NCBI RefSeq assembly: GCF_900155595.1
Contig: NZ_FTPB01000004.1
Location: 248,001-312,000 of the forward strand
Direction of reading: 5' to 3'
Source: Actinomyces mediterranea
GTDB lineage: Bacteria; Actinomycetota; Actinomycetes; Actinomycetales; Actinomycetaceae
Length of the DNA stretch: 64,000 nucleotides
Positions 44,190 to 54,088 of the stretch are shown here, piece by piece; the first letter of the stretch is position 1, and every line of letters starts with the position of its first letter. Below the pieces are notes generated by a model. That model ran no database searches and was not told where the DNA came from. It worked only from the letters and a program-made list of their open reading frames with translations. The position numbers and the translations under genes are program-made.

Positions 44190-44932
44190 ATCTCACCGTG
44201 AAAGTCTGGCGGCAGGAGAACGCGCAGGCTCAAGGCCGATTCGAATCCTACGAGCTGGCGGGCTGCGATCCGCGGATGAGTGTCCTGGAGCTCCTCGACC
44301 ACCTCAATGGCGTCCTCGTCGCCGGTGCCCGCCCGCCAGTCGCCTTCGAATCGGATTGCAGGGAGGGGATCTGCGGCGCCTGCGGCCTCATGGTCGACGG
44401 TCGCCCCCACGGGTGGCGCGACAATCTCCCGGCGTGTCACCAGCGGATCGGGGAGCGCGATGGTGCGACCATCACGCTCGAACCCCTCAGATCCGGCCTC
44501 TATCCCATTGTCAAGGACCTCGTCGTTGACCGCTCTGTGCTCGACGAGATCACCTTGGCGGGCGGTTTCGCCTCCATTGCGACGGGGCGCGCCCCCGACG
44601 CCGATGCCCTTCCCGTCGCCCATGATGATGCGGAACTTGCCCTCGACTGGGCGTCCTGCATCGGCTGCGGCGCATGTGTCGCAGCCTGTCCCAATGGGTC
44701 GGCCGCTCTCTACGCGGGTGCCCGGATCGCCCACCTCGCCGCGCTGCCCACGACATCTTTGGAGAGGGGCAGGCGCGCGCGCTCCATCGCCGCAGTCCTC
44801 GATGAATTCTTCGGATCATGCACCGGGTACGGCGCCTGTGTCGACGTGTGCCCCGCGGGCCTCGATATCGGTCTCACCGGCTATGTGGCGCGCGAACGCT
44901 GGGGCGCGCTCATGCATCCCCGGCGCCGCTGA
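44186..44932 (+). CDS. sdhB: Succinate dehydrogenase/fumarate reductase iron-sulfur subunit
   Basis: Electron-transfer subunit, 248 residues. The 2Fe-2S cluster is bound by CREGICGACG and the later LPACHQ; the second domain has CIGCGACVAACPNGS and CTGYGACVDVCPAGL for the 4Fe-4S and 3Fe-4S clusters. ATG overlaps the sdhA stop. The operon sdhCAB ends here with a hairpin and then an aspA remnant. Confidence 0.95.
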   Translation: MNLTVKVWRQENAQAQGRFESYELAGCDPRMSVLELLDHLNGVLVAGARPPVAFESDCREGICGACGLMVDGRPHGWRDNLPACHQRIGERDGATITLEPLRSGLYPIVKDLVVDRSVLDEITLAGGFASIATGRAPDADALPVAHDDAELALDWASCIGCGACVAACPNGSAALYAGARIAHLAALPTTSLERGRRARSIAAVLDEFFGSCTGYGACVDVCPAGLDIGLTGYVARERWGALMHPRRR

Positions 44933-44939
44933 GGCGACC

Positions 44940-44975
44940 GACTCGCACGCGGATTACGGGGACGGCATGCGAGTC
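44940..44975 (+). terminator. Hairpin after sdhB
   Basis: GACTCGCA (44940-44947) pairs perfectly with TGCGAGTC (44968-44975) across a 20-nt loop rich in G and C. It is a candidate operon end; no U-run. Confidence 0.35.
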
Positions 44976-45026
44976 CAGTGATCCTTGCATTGCGGGCGTA
45001 TCCACCTCGACACAGGAGGAAGCGTC

Positions 45027-45394
45027 ATGACGACGGCCTACCGAATCGAAGAAGACCTCCGGGCCCCAGGTCCGTTCCGCTCGAGGCCCAGTGGGGGAGC
45101 CACGCGTTGCGCGCTTCGGAGAACTATCGGATCTTCTGCAATGACCTGCGCCTCCTCGCATCGGGGCCGAGGGCGGGGCCGGGCGAGATTCGCCTGCCCG
45201 AACGCGCGGCGGGCTCATTGAACATGCCGACGAAGGTGAATCCCGTGATCCCCGAGGTCGTCAACCGGGTGTGTTTCAAAGTGATCGACAATGACGTCGC
45301 ACTGACATTCGCCGCAAAGGCGGGTCAATTGCAGTTCAATGTCATGGAGCCGGTCATTGGTCAGACCATGTTCGAGTCGTGCGCGCATCGGATC
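45027..45394 (+). pseudogene. aspA: Aspartate ammonia-lyase remnant (internal deletion, frameshift, truncated)
   Basis: An intact SD (AGGAGGA, 45014-45020) and ATG 45027 start [15 protein letters not shown], the aspartase N-terminus. The frame then shifts to [20 protein letters not shown], and after YRI the sequence jumps to [20 protein letters not shown], which in E. coli AspA lies ~265 residues later. It continues through [20 protein letters not shown] and [17 protein letters not shown] and is lost about 80 residues before the normal end. The catalytic loop GSSxMP reads GSLNMP. It cannot make active enzyme. It sits directly downstream of sdhCAB, where aspartase-made fumarate would have been used. 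Confidence 0.85.
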
Positions 45395-45444
45395 TTCCCG
45401 ATTGCATCCACCGATACAATGAGTGCGCATGAGAGGAGCCGTAA

Positions 45445-46071
45445 GTGGCGAAACTGTACTTCCGCTACGGGGCGATGAACTCCGGGAAATCCACTGCACT
45501 GCTGCAGGCGGCCTATAACTACGAGGAGCGCGGCCAAAGGGTTCTCGTCGCCAAGCCCATGATCGACGCCAAGGGGGACTCGCTCGTCGTGTCGCGCTTG
45601 GGAGTATCGCGGGAGGCGGATGTCAGGATCGGGCCCGACACGGACGTCTATGCGCTCATGGAATCCCTTGTCGATAGCGCGGACGCTGCGGCGCCGATCG
45701 CATGTCTGCTCGTCGATGAGGCCCAGTTCCTCAGCGAGGCTCAAATCGACGACCTCCTCCACGTGACGGTGGCATTGTCGATCCCGGTCATCGCCTATGG
45801 CATCCGAACCGACTTCCAGACCCTGTCATTCCCGGGCTCTCGCCGTCTGCTGGAAATCGCGCATTCTCTGGAGGAACTCAAGACGATTTGCAGATGCGGG
45901 CGCAAGGCGATGTTCAACGGGCGCAAAACGGGCGGAAAATTCGTCTTCGACGGGGAGCAGGTCGCCATCGACGGGATCGAGGTCACCTACGAATCCATGT
46001 GTCCTGCATGCTATCTCGCAGCCGGGGGCAGCCTGCCGTACCGCGGGGCGCGAGACACCCGAGTCGTCTGA
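45445..46071 (+). CDS. tdk: Thymidine kinase
   Basis: Salvages thymidine. The 208-residue type II enzyme has the P-loop [44 protein letters not shown], a zinc ribbon (CRCG and CPAC), and the lasso loop. GTG 45445 has AGGAG 6 nt upstream. A TACAAT at ~45415-45420, inside the decayed end of aspA, is a likely -10, so its promoter may have formed in pseudogene sequence. Confidence 0.93.
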   Translation: MAKLYFRYGAMNSGKSTALLQAAYNYEERGQRVLVAKPMIDAKGDSLVVSRLGVSREADVRIGPDTDVYALMESLVDSADAAAPIACLLVDEAQFLSEAQIDDLLHVTVALSIPVIAYGIRTDFQTLSFPGSRRLLEIAHSLEELKTICRCGRKAMFNGRKTGGKFVFDGEQVAIDGIEVTYESMCPACYLAAGGSLPYRGARDTRVV

Positions 46072-46168
46072 TTCGCGTTGGCGCTCCACCAGTCGCAGTG
46101 AGCGCTGAGACGCGAGAACCGTCCTCCTCGGCGCGGTCGACACGGGCGGTTGCCCGGCAGGGCAGGCA

Positions 46169-48910
46169 TCAGTGCTGCGCGTGTTGCTCGGCTGCGCCGA
46201 TCGTGGCGTTGAACAGGTCGTACTTCGCGATCGCCTGGGCGACGGCGCTGCGGTCCACCTGACCATGGTCGGCGAGTGCCGCGAGCGTCTTGACGACGAG
46301 CGACTCGGCGTCGATGTGGAAGTAGCGGCGAGCCGCACGGCGGGTGTCGGAGATGCCGAAACCATCGGCGCCGAGGACGCGGTAGTCCCCGGGCACCCAC
46401 TGGCGCACGAGATCCTGGGTGAGGGTGTCGAAGTCCGAGGTCGCGATGAAGGGGCCCTGAGAACCGGCGAGCTTGCTCGTCAAGTACGCGGTGCGCGACT
46501 CCTCGTCAGGGTGGAGGAGGTTGTGCTCGTCGGCTTCGAGGCCGTCGCGGCGCAGCTCGTTCCACGAGGTGACCGACCAGACGGCGGCGTCGACTCCCCA
46601 ATCCTCAGCGAGGAGGCGCTTGGCCTCCATAGCCCACGGAACCCCCACGCCAGACGCCATGAGCTGGGCCCTTGGCCCCTCGCCCCGGTGATCGGCGACC
46701 TTGTAAATGCCCTTGAGCAGTCCTTCGACGTCGAGGTTCTCCGGTTCGGCGGGCTGGTGGATCGGCTCGTTGTACACGGTGAGGTAGTACATGACATTCG
46801 GGTCGCGGCCGTCGCCCTCTCCGTACATGCGCGTGAGGCCGTCCTCCATGATGTAGCGGATCTCGTAGGCGTATGCGGGATCGTAGATGACGAAGGCGCG
46901 GTTGGTGGAGGCGAGAACGGGGGAGTTGCCGTCCATGTGCTGGAGCCCCTCACCCGCGAGGGTTGTGCGGCCCGCAGTCGCACCGATGACGAATCCGCGC
47001 GCGAGTTGATCACCGGCCGCCCAGAACTGATCGCCCGTGCGTTGGAATCCGAACATCGAGTAGAAGATGTAGATCGGAACCATCGGAAGATCATGTGTCG
47101 AATAGGCGGTGCCGACGACCTGGAAGGCTGCGGCCGACCCCGCCTCGGTGATGCCGGTATGCAGGACCTGGCCCTGCTCAGACTCCTTGTAGGACAGCAT
47201 CATGTCCGCATCCACAGCCGTATAGTTCTGGCCGTGGGTGTTGAAGATCTTTGAGGAGGGGAAGATCGCATCTAGGCCGAATGTGCGCGCCTCATCCGGA
47301 ATGATCGGCACGAAGTAGCGTCCCACCTGCTTATCCTTGAACAGGTCCTTGAGAAGGCGCACGAGAGCCATGGTCGTCGCCACTTCGAGCGGTCCCGACC
47401 CCTTCGACAGACCCTCGAAGGGCTTCGAGGGCAGGGGCGGCAGGGTCGGGTTGCGATCCGCGCGCCGCTCGGGCACCCAGCCTCCGAGCTTCTCGCGGCG
47501 CTCCTTCATGTACAGCAGCGCGGGATCGTCGTCCGCGGGCTTGTAGTAGGGCGGCATATATGGGTCGCGCTCGAGTTCCTCATCCGTGATGGGGATCTGA
47601 AGACGATCGCGCAACTGCTTGGCGTCCTCGAGGGTGAGCTTCTTCATCTGGTGGGTCGCATTGCGTCCGGCGAAGTGCGATCCCAGGATGTACCCCTTGA
47701 TGGTGTGGGCGAGGATGACGGTCGGCTGGCCCGTGTGCTCCATCGCGGCCTTGTAGGCGGCGTAGACTTTGCGGTAGTCGTGCCCGCCGCGCTGAAGCGC
47801 CCAGATCTGCTCATCGGTCCAATTCTCGACCATCGCCTTCGTACGCGGATCGCGGCCGAAGAAGTGCTCGCGCACATAGGCGCCGTCATTGGCTTTGAAG
47901 GTCTGGTAGTCGCCATCGAGGGTGTCATTCATCAGGTGAACGAGGGCGTTATCCTTGTCGGATGCGAGGAGCTGATCCCAGCCCCTGCCCCAGATGACTT
48001 TGATGACGTTCCAGCCCGCGCCCTTGAAGAAGGCCTCGAGCTCCTGGATGATCTTGCCATTGCCCCGCACGGGGCCGTCGAGGCGCTGCAGATTGCAGTT
48101 GATGACGAAGGTTAGATTGTCGAGCCCCTGCTGTGCGGCGAGCTGGAGCATGCCGCGCGATTCGGGCTCGTCCATCTCACCATCGCCGATGAACGCCCAG
48201 GTGTGCTGCTCAGAGGTGTCCTTGATGCCGCGCAGGTGGAGGTAGCGGTCGAACCAGGCCTGGTAGATAGCCTCTGCCGGACCGAGCCCCAAAGACACCG
48301 TCGGGTACTCCCAGAAGTCGGGGAGCTGACGCGGGTGGGGGTAGGAGGGTAGTCCGTATTCAGTGGAGGCCTGCTGGCGGAACCCGTCCATCTGCTCTTC
48401 GCTCAGGCGCCCCTCGAGGAAGGCACGGGCGTAGGGGCCGGGGGAGGCATGTCCCTGGAAGAAAACGTGGTCGCCGCCGCCGGGGTGGTCCTTACCTCGG
48501 AAGAAGTGGTTGAGGCCGACCTCGTAGAGGGTGGCGACGGAGGCGTAGGAGGAGATATGGCCGCCGACTTTGACCTCGGAGCGCTGCGCCCTGGTGACCT
48601 GGACGGCGGCGTTCCAGCGGATCCAGCGGCGGTACTGCCGCTCCATCGCCTCGTCGCCGGGGAAGTAGGGCTCCTTGTCGACGGGGATGGTGTTGATGTA
48701 CGGAGTCGTGTATTCCTGGGGGAGTTGGACGCCCTCGTGGCGGGCTTTATCGAGCATATGGAGGAGAATGTAGCGGGCGCGCGGTCCGCCCTTCTCATTG
48801 ATGAGACCGGACAGGGACTCGACCCATTCGGCGGTCTCCTCGGGATCGTTGTCGGGGACCTGGCTGAGCAGGCCGTTGACGACGGGATGGCTGTCGTTCA
48901 TGTGACTCAC
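46169..48910 (-). CDS. aceE: Pyruvate dehydrogenase E1 component (homodimeric)
   Basis: Decarboxylates pyruvate and passes acetyl groups to a lipoylated E2. The 913-residue product is the homodimeric AceE type: [29 protein letters not shown] (split), the ThDP motif [10 protein letters not shown] with the following [14 protein letters not shown], and the C-terminal Rossmann-like domain. GTG 48910 is chosen because AGAGGG lies 5 nt upstream; the open frame continues to 49021. The DUF3052 gene is divergent, as in mycobacteria. Confidence 0.95.
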   Translation of the reverse strand: MSHMNDSHPVVNGLLSQVPDNDPEETAEWVESLSGLINEKGGPRARYILLHMLDKARHEGVQLPQEYTTPYINTIPVDKEPYFPGDEAMERQYRRWIRWNAAVQVTRAQRSEVKVGGHISSYASVATLYEVGLNHFFRGKDHPGGGDHVFFQGHASPGPYARAFLEGRLSEEQMDGFRQQASTEYGLPSYPHPRQLPDFWEYPTVSLGLGPAEAIYQAWFDRYLHLRGIKDTSEQHTWAFIGDGEMDEPESRGMLQLAAQQGLDNLTFVINCNLQRLDGPVRGNGKIIQELEAFFKGAGWNVIKVIWGRGWDQLLASDKDNALVHLMNDTLDGDYQTFKANDGAYVREHFFGRDPRTKAMVENWTDEQIWALQRGGHDYRKVYAAYKAAMEHTGQPTVILAHTIKGYILGSHFAGRNATHQMKKLTLEDAKQLRDRLQIPITDEELERDPYMPPYYKPADDDPALLYMKERREKLGGWVPERRADRNPTLPPLPSKPFEGLSKGSGPLEVATTMALVRLLKDLFKDKQVGRYFVPIIPDEARTFGLDAIFPSSKIFNTHGQNYTAVDADMMLSYKESEQGQVLHTGITEAGSAAAFQVVGTAYSTHDLPMVPIYIFYSMFGFQRTGDQFWAAGDQLARGFVIGATAGRTTLAGEGLQHMDGNSPVLASTNRAFVIYDPAYAYEIRYIMEDGLTRMYGEGDGRDPNVMYYLTVYNEPIHQPAEPENLDVEGLLKGIYKVADHRGEGPRAQLMASGVGVPWAMEAKRLLAEDWGVDAAVWSVTSWNELRRDGLEADEHNLLHPDEESRTAYLTSKLAGSQGPFIATSDFDTLTQDLVRQWVPGDYRVLGADGFGISDTRRAARRYFHIDAESLVVKTLAALADHGQVDRSAVAQAIAKYDLFNATIGAAEQHAQH

Positions 48911-49156
48911 GGATACCCTCTTGTTCTTGATGGAGCTGCGCTGGCACAGCATCGTGCGGATGAAGACTATTCTTCCCCGTTTTTGTCGACCACGCGACTG
49001 GATGTAGGACTTCTGGCCCATGAGAAGCGCCTCATTTGTCTGTCAGGTCGCAGTGGACATGATGTCGGCACGTGTTCTCACGAGAGTGCACATAGTGCGG
49101 ACCGATGGTGACGAGAGCGTCGAGTGCCCTACGATGAACGCTGTGTTGATTCAAAT

Positions 49157-49171
49157 AGTGCACCGTGCACT
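49157..49171. promoter_or_regulatory. Palindrome in the aceE/DUF3052 divergent region
   Basis: AGTGCACCGTGCACT is a perfect palindrome (7-bp arms, one central base) 24 nt before the DUF3052 GTG and ~250 bp upstream of aceE. It is a candidate operator; the regulator is unknown. Confidence 0.45.
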
Positions 49172-49195
49172 GACCACGGAAGGCGGTTGTGCGTC

Positions 49196-49594
49196 GTGGC
49201 GGTGAGCCTCGGATTCAAGCCGGGACAGATTGTCCAAGAGTTCTATGTCGACGACGATGCCGATCGGGATCTTCGCCGCACAGTAGAAGAGGAGACGGGA
49301 GAGGCGATCGTTGACGTCGACTACGGCGATGTCGTTGACGGTGCCATCGTGTGGTGGCGCAGTGATGATGCCGACGACGGGGATCTCGCGGATCTCCTCG
49401 TTGACGCCCTGTCGAATCTCGATGATGGTGGCCTCATCTGGGTCCTCATCCCTAAACCGAATCGTCCGGGCGCAGTGGATGTCGCCGATGTCGAGGATGC
49501 GGCGCGCGTCGCAGGCCTGCATTCGACCTCTGCCGCTTCAGTCGGCGCCGAATGGGCGGGCATTCGCTTGACTGCGAGGCCGAGGGGCCGCTGA
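49196..49594 (+). CDS. DUF3052 family protein
   Basis: A 132-residue acidic actinobacterial protein of unknown function, recognised by SLGFKPGQIVQEFYVDDDAD and the closing GLHSTSAASVGAEWAGIRL. Homologues lie beside aceE and ahp genes in Mycobacterium (Rv2239c region), and both are neighbours here. GTG 49196 or 49202 is possible. Confidence 0.85.
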   Translation: MAVSLGFKPGQIVQEFYVDDDADRDLRRTVEEETGEAIVDVDYGDVVDGAIVWWRSDDADDGDLADLLVDALSNLDDGGLIWVLIPKPNRPGAVDVADVEDAARVAGLHSTSAASVGAEWAGIRLTARPRGR

Positions 49595-49660
49595 GCGTCC
49601 TGCGGATGTGCGCGAACACATCACGGTCACTTATGCTGTCCCACGTGCCGCCGCCGCTTG

Positions 49661-49734
49661 GGGCCCGTAGCTCAGCTGGTTAGAGCACTGCGTTTACACC
49701 GCAGGTGTCATCGGTTCGAATCCGGTCGGGCCCA
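49661..49734 (+). tRNA. tRNA-Val (anticodon UAC)
   Basis: A complete cloverleaf: acceptor GGGCCCG/CGGGCCC, D-arm GCTCAGCTGGTTAGAGC, anticodon stem CTGCG/CGCAG with loop TTTACAC (anticodon TAC), T-loop GGTTCGAATCC. CCA is not encoded. Confidence 0.95.
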
Positions 49735-49740
49735 CAGATT

Positions 49741-49782
49741 GGTTCCGGGGGCTGAGCGCATGATCGCTCAGCCCCCGGAACC
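49741..49782. terminator. Strong bidirectional terminator between tRNA-Val and ahpF
   Basis: An 18-bp perfect stem (49741-49758 with 49765-49782) and a 6-nt loop CATGAT. It lies between the tRNA and the convergent ahpF gene and is the longest perfect hairpin noted in the window. Confidence 0.75.
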
Positions 49783-49807
49783 ATGTGTGTATCAGATGCT
49801 GGAAGCC

Positions 49808-51367
49808 TTACTGCTCCGAGTCGGAGCCGTGGACCATGAGGTAGTCGAATGCTGATAGTGCAGCCGTCGCACCCGAGCCCATAGCGATGAGGATCTGCTT
49901 ATAGGGTGTCGAAGCGCAGTCGCCGGCGGCGAAGAGCCCATCGATCGAGGTAGCCCCCTCGCTATCGGTGACGATTTCGCCGCTCGGATTGCAGATGCCG
50001 TGCTCGGCCAGCCAGTGCGTATTCGGCACGAGGCCGATCTGAACGAAGACCCCGGACAGGGGGAGCACCGAGCGGACGCCCGTGTTCCGATCCTCGATGG
50101 CGAGTCCATTGACGCGTTTGCCGTCCCCTTCGACCGCGACGACTCGAGTCGAAGTCATGATGGAGACATTCGCCAGCCGCTTGGCAGATTCGACAAGAAT
50201 TTCGTCGGCTTTGAGGGAGTCGAGGAACTCTACGACGGTGACGCGAGAGGCGACGGCGGCAAGGTCGATCGCCGCCTCGATGCCCGAGTTCCCACCGCCG
50301 ACGACTGCGACATCGCGACCCGCGAAGAGCGGGCCGTCGCAGTGCGGGCAGAAGGTCACGCCCTTATTGAGGTACTCCTGCTCTCCGGGCACATTCATCC
50401 GTCGATACTGCGCGCCGGAAGCGATGATGACGCTGCGCGATTGCAGGCTCCCGCCGTCCACCTGCACGGTGAACAGGCCTCGGGGACTTGTCGGTGGCGC
50501 GAGGGAGAGGGCTGTGCGCCCGGTTATGAGATCGACCTCGTGGCGGCGCACGTGATCCTCGAGCTTCGCGGCGAGCTCGGATCCGCCGACGGCGGGTAGG
50601 GAGGTGACGTTCTCAATGCTCGCCGAATCGAGGACTTGTCCGCCGACGCGATCGGCGACGATCCCCGTGCGCAGCGCCTTGCGCGCGGAATAGATCGCCG
50701 AGGTGGCCCCGGCGGGTCCCGCACCGATGATGAGGACATCGAAGGGGGCTGTGTCCTCCAGGGGCGCAGTGGTGTCCCCATTATGCGACGCGAGGAGGGA
50801 GAGGATATCGACGATGTCCATCCTGCCGTGTCCGAATTCTTCACCGTCCTTGTAGACCGCGGGGACTGCGAGGATCTGACGGTCGAGGATCTCGGATTCG
50901 AAGGCCCCGCCTTCGACGGCCGTGTGGCGGATGAGCGGGTTGATGATGCTCATCGTATTGAGGGCCTGGACGACCGTCGGGCAGTTCTGGCAGGTCATGG
51001 ACATGTAGGTGACGAAGTCGCCGCCATCGAGCGCCTTGATGGCGGCAATGGTGGCAGCATCGACCTTGGGTTCGTGCCCCCCGACTTGGACGAGTGCGAG
51101 GACGAGGGAGGAGAACTCGTGGCCCATCGGCAGCCCCGCGAAGCGAACGCTGATATCGGTGCCGGGTCTACGGATCGCGAATGACGGCGTCCTCTCGTCC
51201 ACTTCTTCGACGACGGTGATGCGATCGGACTGCGCGGCGATCTCATCGAGGAGTTCGCCCACGCGGTGCGACAGGGGAGCGTCGTCGAGTGATGCGGCGA
51301 GTTCGATCGGCTCACGGACGAGGACGAGATAGTGGGCGAGTTGCTCCGTTGCTGCAGTATCGAGCAT
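49808..51367 (-). CDS. ahpF: Alkyl hydroperoxide reductase subunit F
   Basis: Flavoprotein that reduces AhpC with NAD(P)H. The 519-residue product has the N-terminal glutaredoxin-like domain with CQNC (MTCQNCPTVV), the FAD site VLIIGAGPAGATSAIYSARK, the redox CPHC (VTFCPHCDGPLF), NAD site VAVVGGGNSGIEAA and the C-terminal GLFAAGDCASTPYKQ. It lies 9 bp downstream of ahpC. Confidence 0.95.
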   Translation of the reverse strand: MLDTAATEQLAHYLVLVREPIELAASLDDAPLSHRVGELLDEIAAQSDRITVVEEVDERTPSFAIRRPGTDISVRFAGLPMGHEFSSLVLALVQVGGHEPKVDAATIAAIKALDGGDFVTYMSMTCQNCPTVVQALNTMSIINPLIRHTAVEGGAFESEILDRQILAVPAVYKDGEEFGHGRMDIVDILSLLASHNGDTTAPLEDTAPFDVLIIGAGPAGATSAIYSARKALRTGIVADRVGGQVLDSASIENVTSLPAVGGSELAAKLEDHVRRHEVDLITGRTALSLAPPTSPRGLFTVQVDGGSLQSRSVIIASGAQYRRMNVPGEQEYLNKGVTFCPHCDGPLFAGRDVAVVGGGNSGIEAAIDLAAVASRVTVVEFLDSLKADEILVESAKRLANVSIMTSTRVVAVEGDGKRVNGLAIEDRNTGVRSVLPLSGVFVQIGLVPNTHWLAEHGICNPSGEIVTDSEGATSIDGLFAAGDCASTPYKQILIAMGSGATAALSAFDYLMVHGSDSEQ

Positions 51368-51376
51368 GGGAAGTCC

Positions 51377-51940
51377 TCAAATCTTCCCGACGAGGTCGAA
51401 TGACGGGGTCAGGGTGTCCTCGCCCTCCTCCCACTTCGCGGGGCACACTTCGCCGGGGTGGGAACGCACGTACTGCGCGGCCTTCACCTTGCGGATGAGT
51501 TCGACGGCGTTCCTGCCGATCCCCTCGGGGGTCGTTTCGATGTACTGGATGATCCCGTCGGGATCAATGAGGAAGGTGGAGCGGTCGGCGAGCCCGGAGG
51601 CGGGGCGCATGGTGTCGAAGTTCGAGGTGATGACTCCATTGACGTCGCCGAGCATAGGGTAGGTGATGGTCCCTACTTCGGGGGAGGCGTCGTGCCATGC
51701 CTTGTGGACGAAATGGGAGTCGCGGGACACGGAGTAGACCTCGACGCCGAGGGAACGCAATTCGGGGTAGATCTTCTCAAGGTCGGCGAGTTCTGTCGGG
51801 CAGACGAAGGAGAAGTCTGCGGGGTAGAAGAAGACGATGCTCCAGCGCCCCAGGAGGTCGTGCTCGCTGACCTCGACGAATGCGCCGTTGTGGAAGGCGG
51901 TCGTTGTGAAGGGGAGGATCTGGGTACTGATGAGTGACAT
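51377..51940 (-). CDS. ahpC: Alkyl hydroperoxide reductase subunit C (peroxiredoxin)
   Basis: Typical 2-Cys peroxiredoxin, 187 residues. The peroxidatic Cys is in [18 protein letters not shown] and the resolving Cys in [18 protein letters not shown] precedes the ATG. In the upstream gap, CGATCA-GGC-TGATCG (52019-52033) is a 6-bp palindrome that could bind a redox regulator, but no OxyR-type site can be assigned. Confidence 0.96.
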   Translation of the reverse strand: MSLISTQILPFTTTAFHNGAFVEVSEHDLLGRWSIVFFYPADFSFVCPTELADLEKIYPELRSLGVEVYSVSRDSHFVHKAWHDASPEVGTITYPMLGDVNGVITSNFDTMRPASGLADRSTFLIDPDGIIQYIETTPEGIGRNAVELIRKVKAAQYVRSHPGEVCPAKWEEGEDTLTPSFDLVGKI

Positions 51941-52093
51941 ATCAACAACCTTTCAATCTCTGAAGTAGCGAGGTGGTTCGTACGCTATAACAGAGACGGA
52001 TGTGCTGCAATATTTGAGCGATCAGGCTGATCGGCCGGGAAGGCGCCGACAGTATTCGACGCGATCTGCGCGGATCGGCACCGCTCGGACAAG

Positions 52094-53449
52094 TCAGTCG
52101 TTCTGTGCGGTGGTGGGATCTTCACCGGCGACGAGACGGCCCGACGAACCGGAGCCGAGGGTCTCAAGGGCGAGGCGCCCCACGAGCTGCTGATTCGTCG
52201 ATGTCCGCTGCGATCGGGCCCCGGAGATGAAACTGAAGAACCAGTGGACGAGAGTACCAATCTGGCTCTTGAAACCGACGATGTACAACAAATGGAGGAA
52301 GCACCACGCCGCCCAGGCCGCAAAACCGGTGAATCGGAGCCGCCCCATTGCAACAACCGCTTTGAATCGGGCGATCGTCGCCATGGACCCTTTGTCGACG
52401 TAGGAGAACGAGGGGTTCTTCGGCGTGCGCCCCGCGAGTCGGTCCTTGATCACCCGGGCGGCGAAGCGCGCCGACTGGATGGCCCCCTGGGCGACTCCGG
52501 GAACGCCGGGCACGCTCATCATGTCACCGAGGACGAAGATCTCGGGATGACCCGGCACGGTGAGATCGTCATCGACGATGACACGGCCCGCGCGATCGAG
52601 TTCGGCTCCCGCTGTGTCGCGCAGTACCGTACCGAGTTCACTCGCCTGGACACCCGCGGCCCAGACTTTGCACGTCGACACGATCGTCTCGGTAGAGCCG
52701 TCTGCATAGGTGAGCGTGACCGTATCGTGGTCGAGATCGGTGACGACGGCATTCATCCTCATCTCGACGCCGAGACCTTCGAGTTCTGTGCGAGTCTTGC
52801 GCCCCAACTCTTCGCCGAATGTGGGAAGGGGGTGTGCCGCACCATCGACGAGGATCACTCGCGCCGCCGTGGGGTCGATGGATCGGAACTCGTCGCGCAG
52901 CGTATGCGAGGCGAGTTCTCTGATCTGGCCCGCCATTTCAACACCGGTGGGGCCCGCACCGACGACGACGAATGTGAGGAGGCGCTCGACCTTACCGGGC
53001 TCCGTCGCGATCTCGGCCTTCTCGAAGGAGTCGAAGATGCGCGCGCGCAATTCGAGGGCGTCGTCAATGGTCTTCATGCCGGGCGCGAAAACTGCGAAAT
53101 GGTCATTGCCGAAGTACGACTGACCCGCCCCGGCTGCGAGGATCAGTGTGTCGTAAGGGGTTTGCTTCGTCTCGTTGTGATTGCGCCAGCGGACGATCCT
53201 CTGCTCGACGTCAATGTCCTCGACGAGCGCCTGAAGGACGCGGATATTCCGCTGCTTCTTGAGGATCTCCCGAGTTGTCGGTGCGATGTCGCCTTCGGAG
53301 AGGATGCCGGTTGCGACCTGGTAGAGGAGGGGTTGGAAGAGGTGATGACTGGTCCTCGCCAGGAGCGTGATATCGGCGTCCTCGCCCTTGAGCTCCTTCG
53401 CGGCTGTGAGCCCGGCAAAACCTGAACCGATGATAACGACGCGGTGCAC
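52094..53449 (-). CDS. ndh: Type II NADH dehydrogenase
   Basis: Non-proton-pumping NADH:quinone oxidoreductase, 451 residues. It has two dinucleotide folds (VVIIGSGFAGLTAAKEL and FVVVGAGPTGVEMAGQI), FQPLLYQVATGILSEGDIA, the FAD-proximal FVLGDMMSVPGVPGVAQGAI and a hydrophobic C-terminal region for membrane attachment. GTG 53449 is the start. With sdhCAB it points to a quinone-based electron chain. Confidence 0.93.
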   Translation of the reverse strand: MHRVVIIGSGFAGLTAAKELKGEDADITLLARTSHHLFQPLLYQVATGILSEGDIAPTTREILKKQRNIRVLQALVEDIDVEQRIVRWRNHNETKQTPYDTLILAAGAGQSYFGNDHFAVFAPGMKTIDDALELRARIFDSFEKAEIATEPGKVERLLTFVVVGAGPTGVEMAGQIRELASHTLRDEFRSIDPTAARVILVDGAAHPLPTFGEELGRKTRTELEGLGVEMRMNAVVTDLDHDTVTLTYADGSTETIVSTCKVWAAGVQASELGTVLRDTAGAELDRAGRVIVDDDLTVPGHPEIFVLGDMMSVPGVPGVAQGAIQSARFAARVIKDRLAGRTPKNPSFSYVDKGSMATIARFKAVVAMGRLRFTGFAAWAAWCFLHLLYIVGFKSQIGTLVHWFFSFISGARSQRTSTNQQLVGRLALETLGSGSSGRLVAGEDPTTAQND

Positions 53450-53639
53450 TGTGAAACCCCTTCTTCAATTACGGCACGCACACATTATCAAAATCGCGTC
53501 GATAGTGGGAGATCCCGTCACTTATTCAATCGTGCGGTCCTTCGCTCACGGCGCTCGCATCCCCTTTTCGCCCATGGCAGTCCGGCACGATACGAGGAGC
53601 GCGCCTGGCGACCGGATGATGCAAGGGGGAAGGTCGCAG

Positions 53640-53907
53640 ATACTGTGTGATTGTCACGAGGCCGAATCCGGCGCTCATCAGGTCATGCAATGCGCGGATC
53701 ACTCCATTCTCGACACTGCGGATCCAGGTGCAGGTCAATGGGCTGTTTGAGCACAACGACGGGGTAGACGACTACTTGACCGGGTCCGTGCCAGGTTGCC
53801 GAACCCGCGCGATCAACGTGGATTGTCTCGTCGTAGAGGCGGCGCTGAAGCGCATCCGCCTCCATGTAGTCCGTTGGATCAGAGCCAATGAGATTGACGA
53901 CCTGCAT
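53640..53907 (-). pseudogene. lipB: Octanoyltransferase LipB remnant
   Basis: Minus-strand sequence from ATG 53907 reads MQVVNLIGSDPTDYMEADAL then QRRLYDETI, skips the LipB middle, and continues with [20 protein letters not shown], the LipB hallmark. A frameshift then leads to [16 protein letters not shown], matching the next LipB helix, after which similarity ends. At least one internal deletion and one frameshift are present, so it is inactive. LipB starts lipoylation of the pyruvate dehydrogenase E2. No other gene is recognised in 53450-54088. Confidence 0.7.
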
Positions 53908-54088
53908 CCGGATCATGAGGACGAATGTGCGCTGCGGCCGACAACAGGCAGATGAAGCCGTCTGAACGGATATGCTGAACACCGGTGTCGGCATCCGGGC
54001 ACCGTGCGAAGTGGGAACCGGGCGTCGAAGTCTCTACCATTGCGACACAGCAGCGGAATCATCACTGGCCGACTCAGGAGGGTTCGTC

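Noticed and set aside
46172-47254. A 360-codon plus-strand frame inside aceE
   Set aside because: It is the antisense shadow of a strongly conserved AceE C-terminus; its composition (Val/Arg/Glu/Leu-rich) is typical of such shadows.
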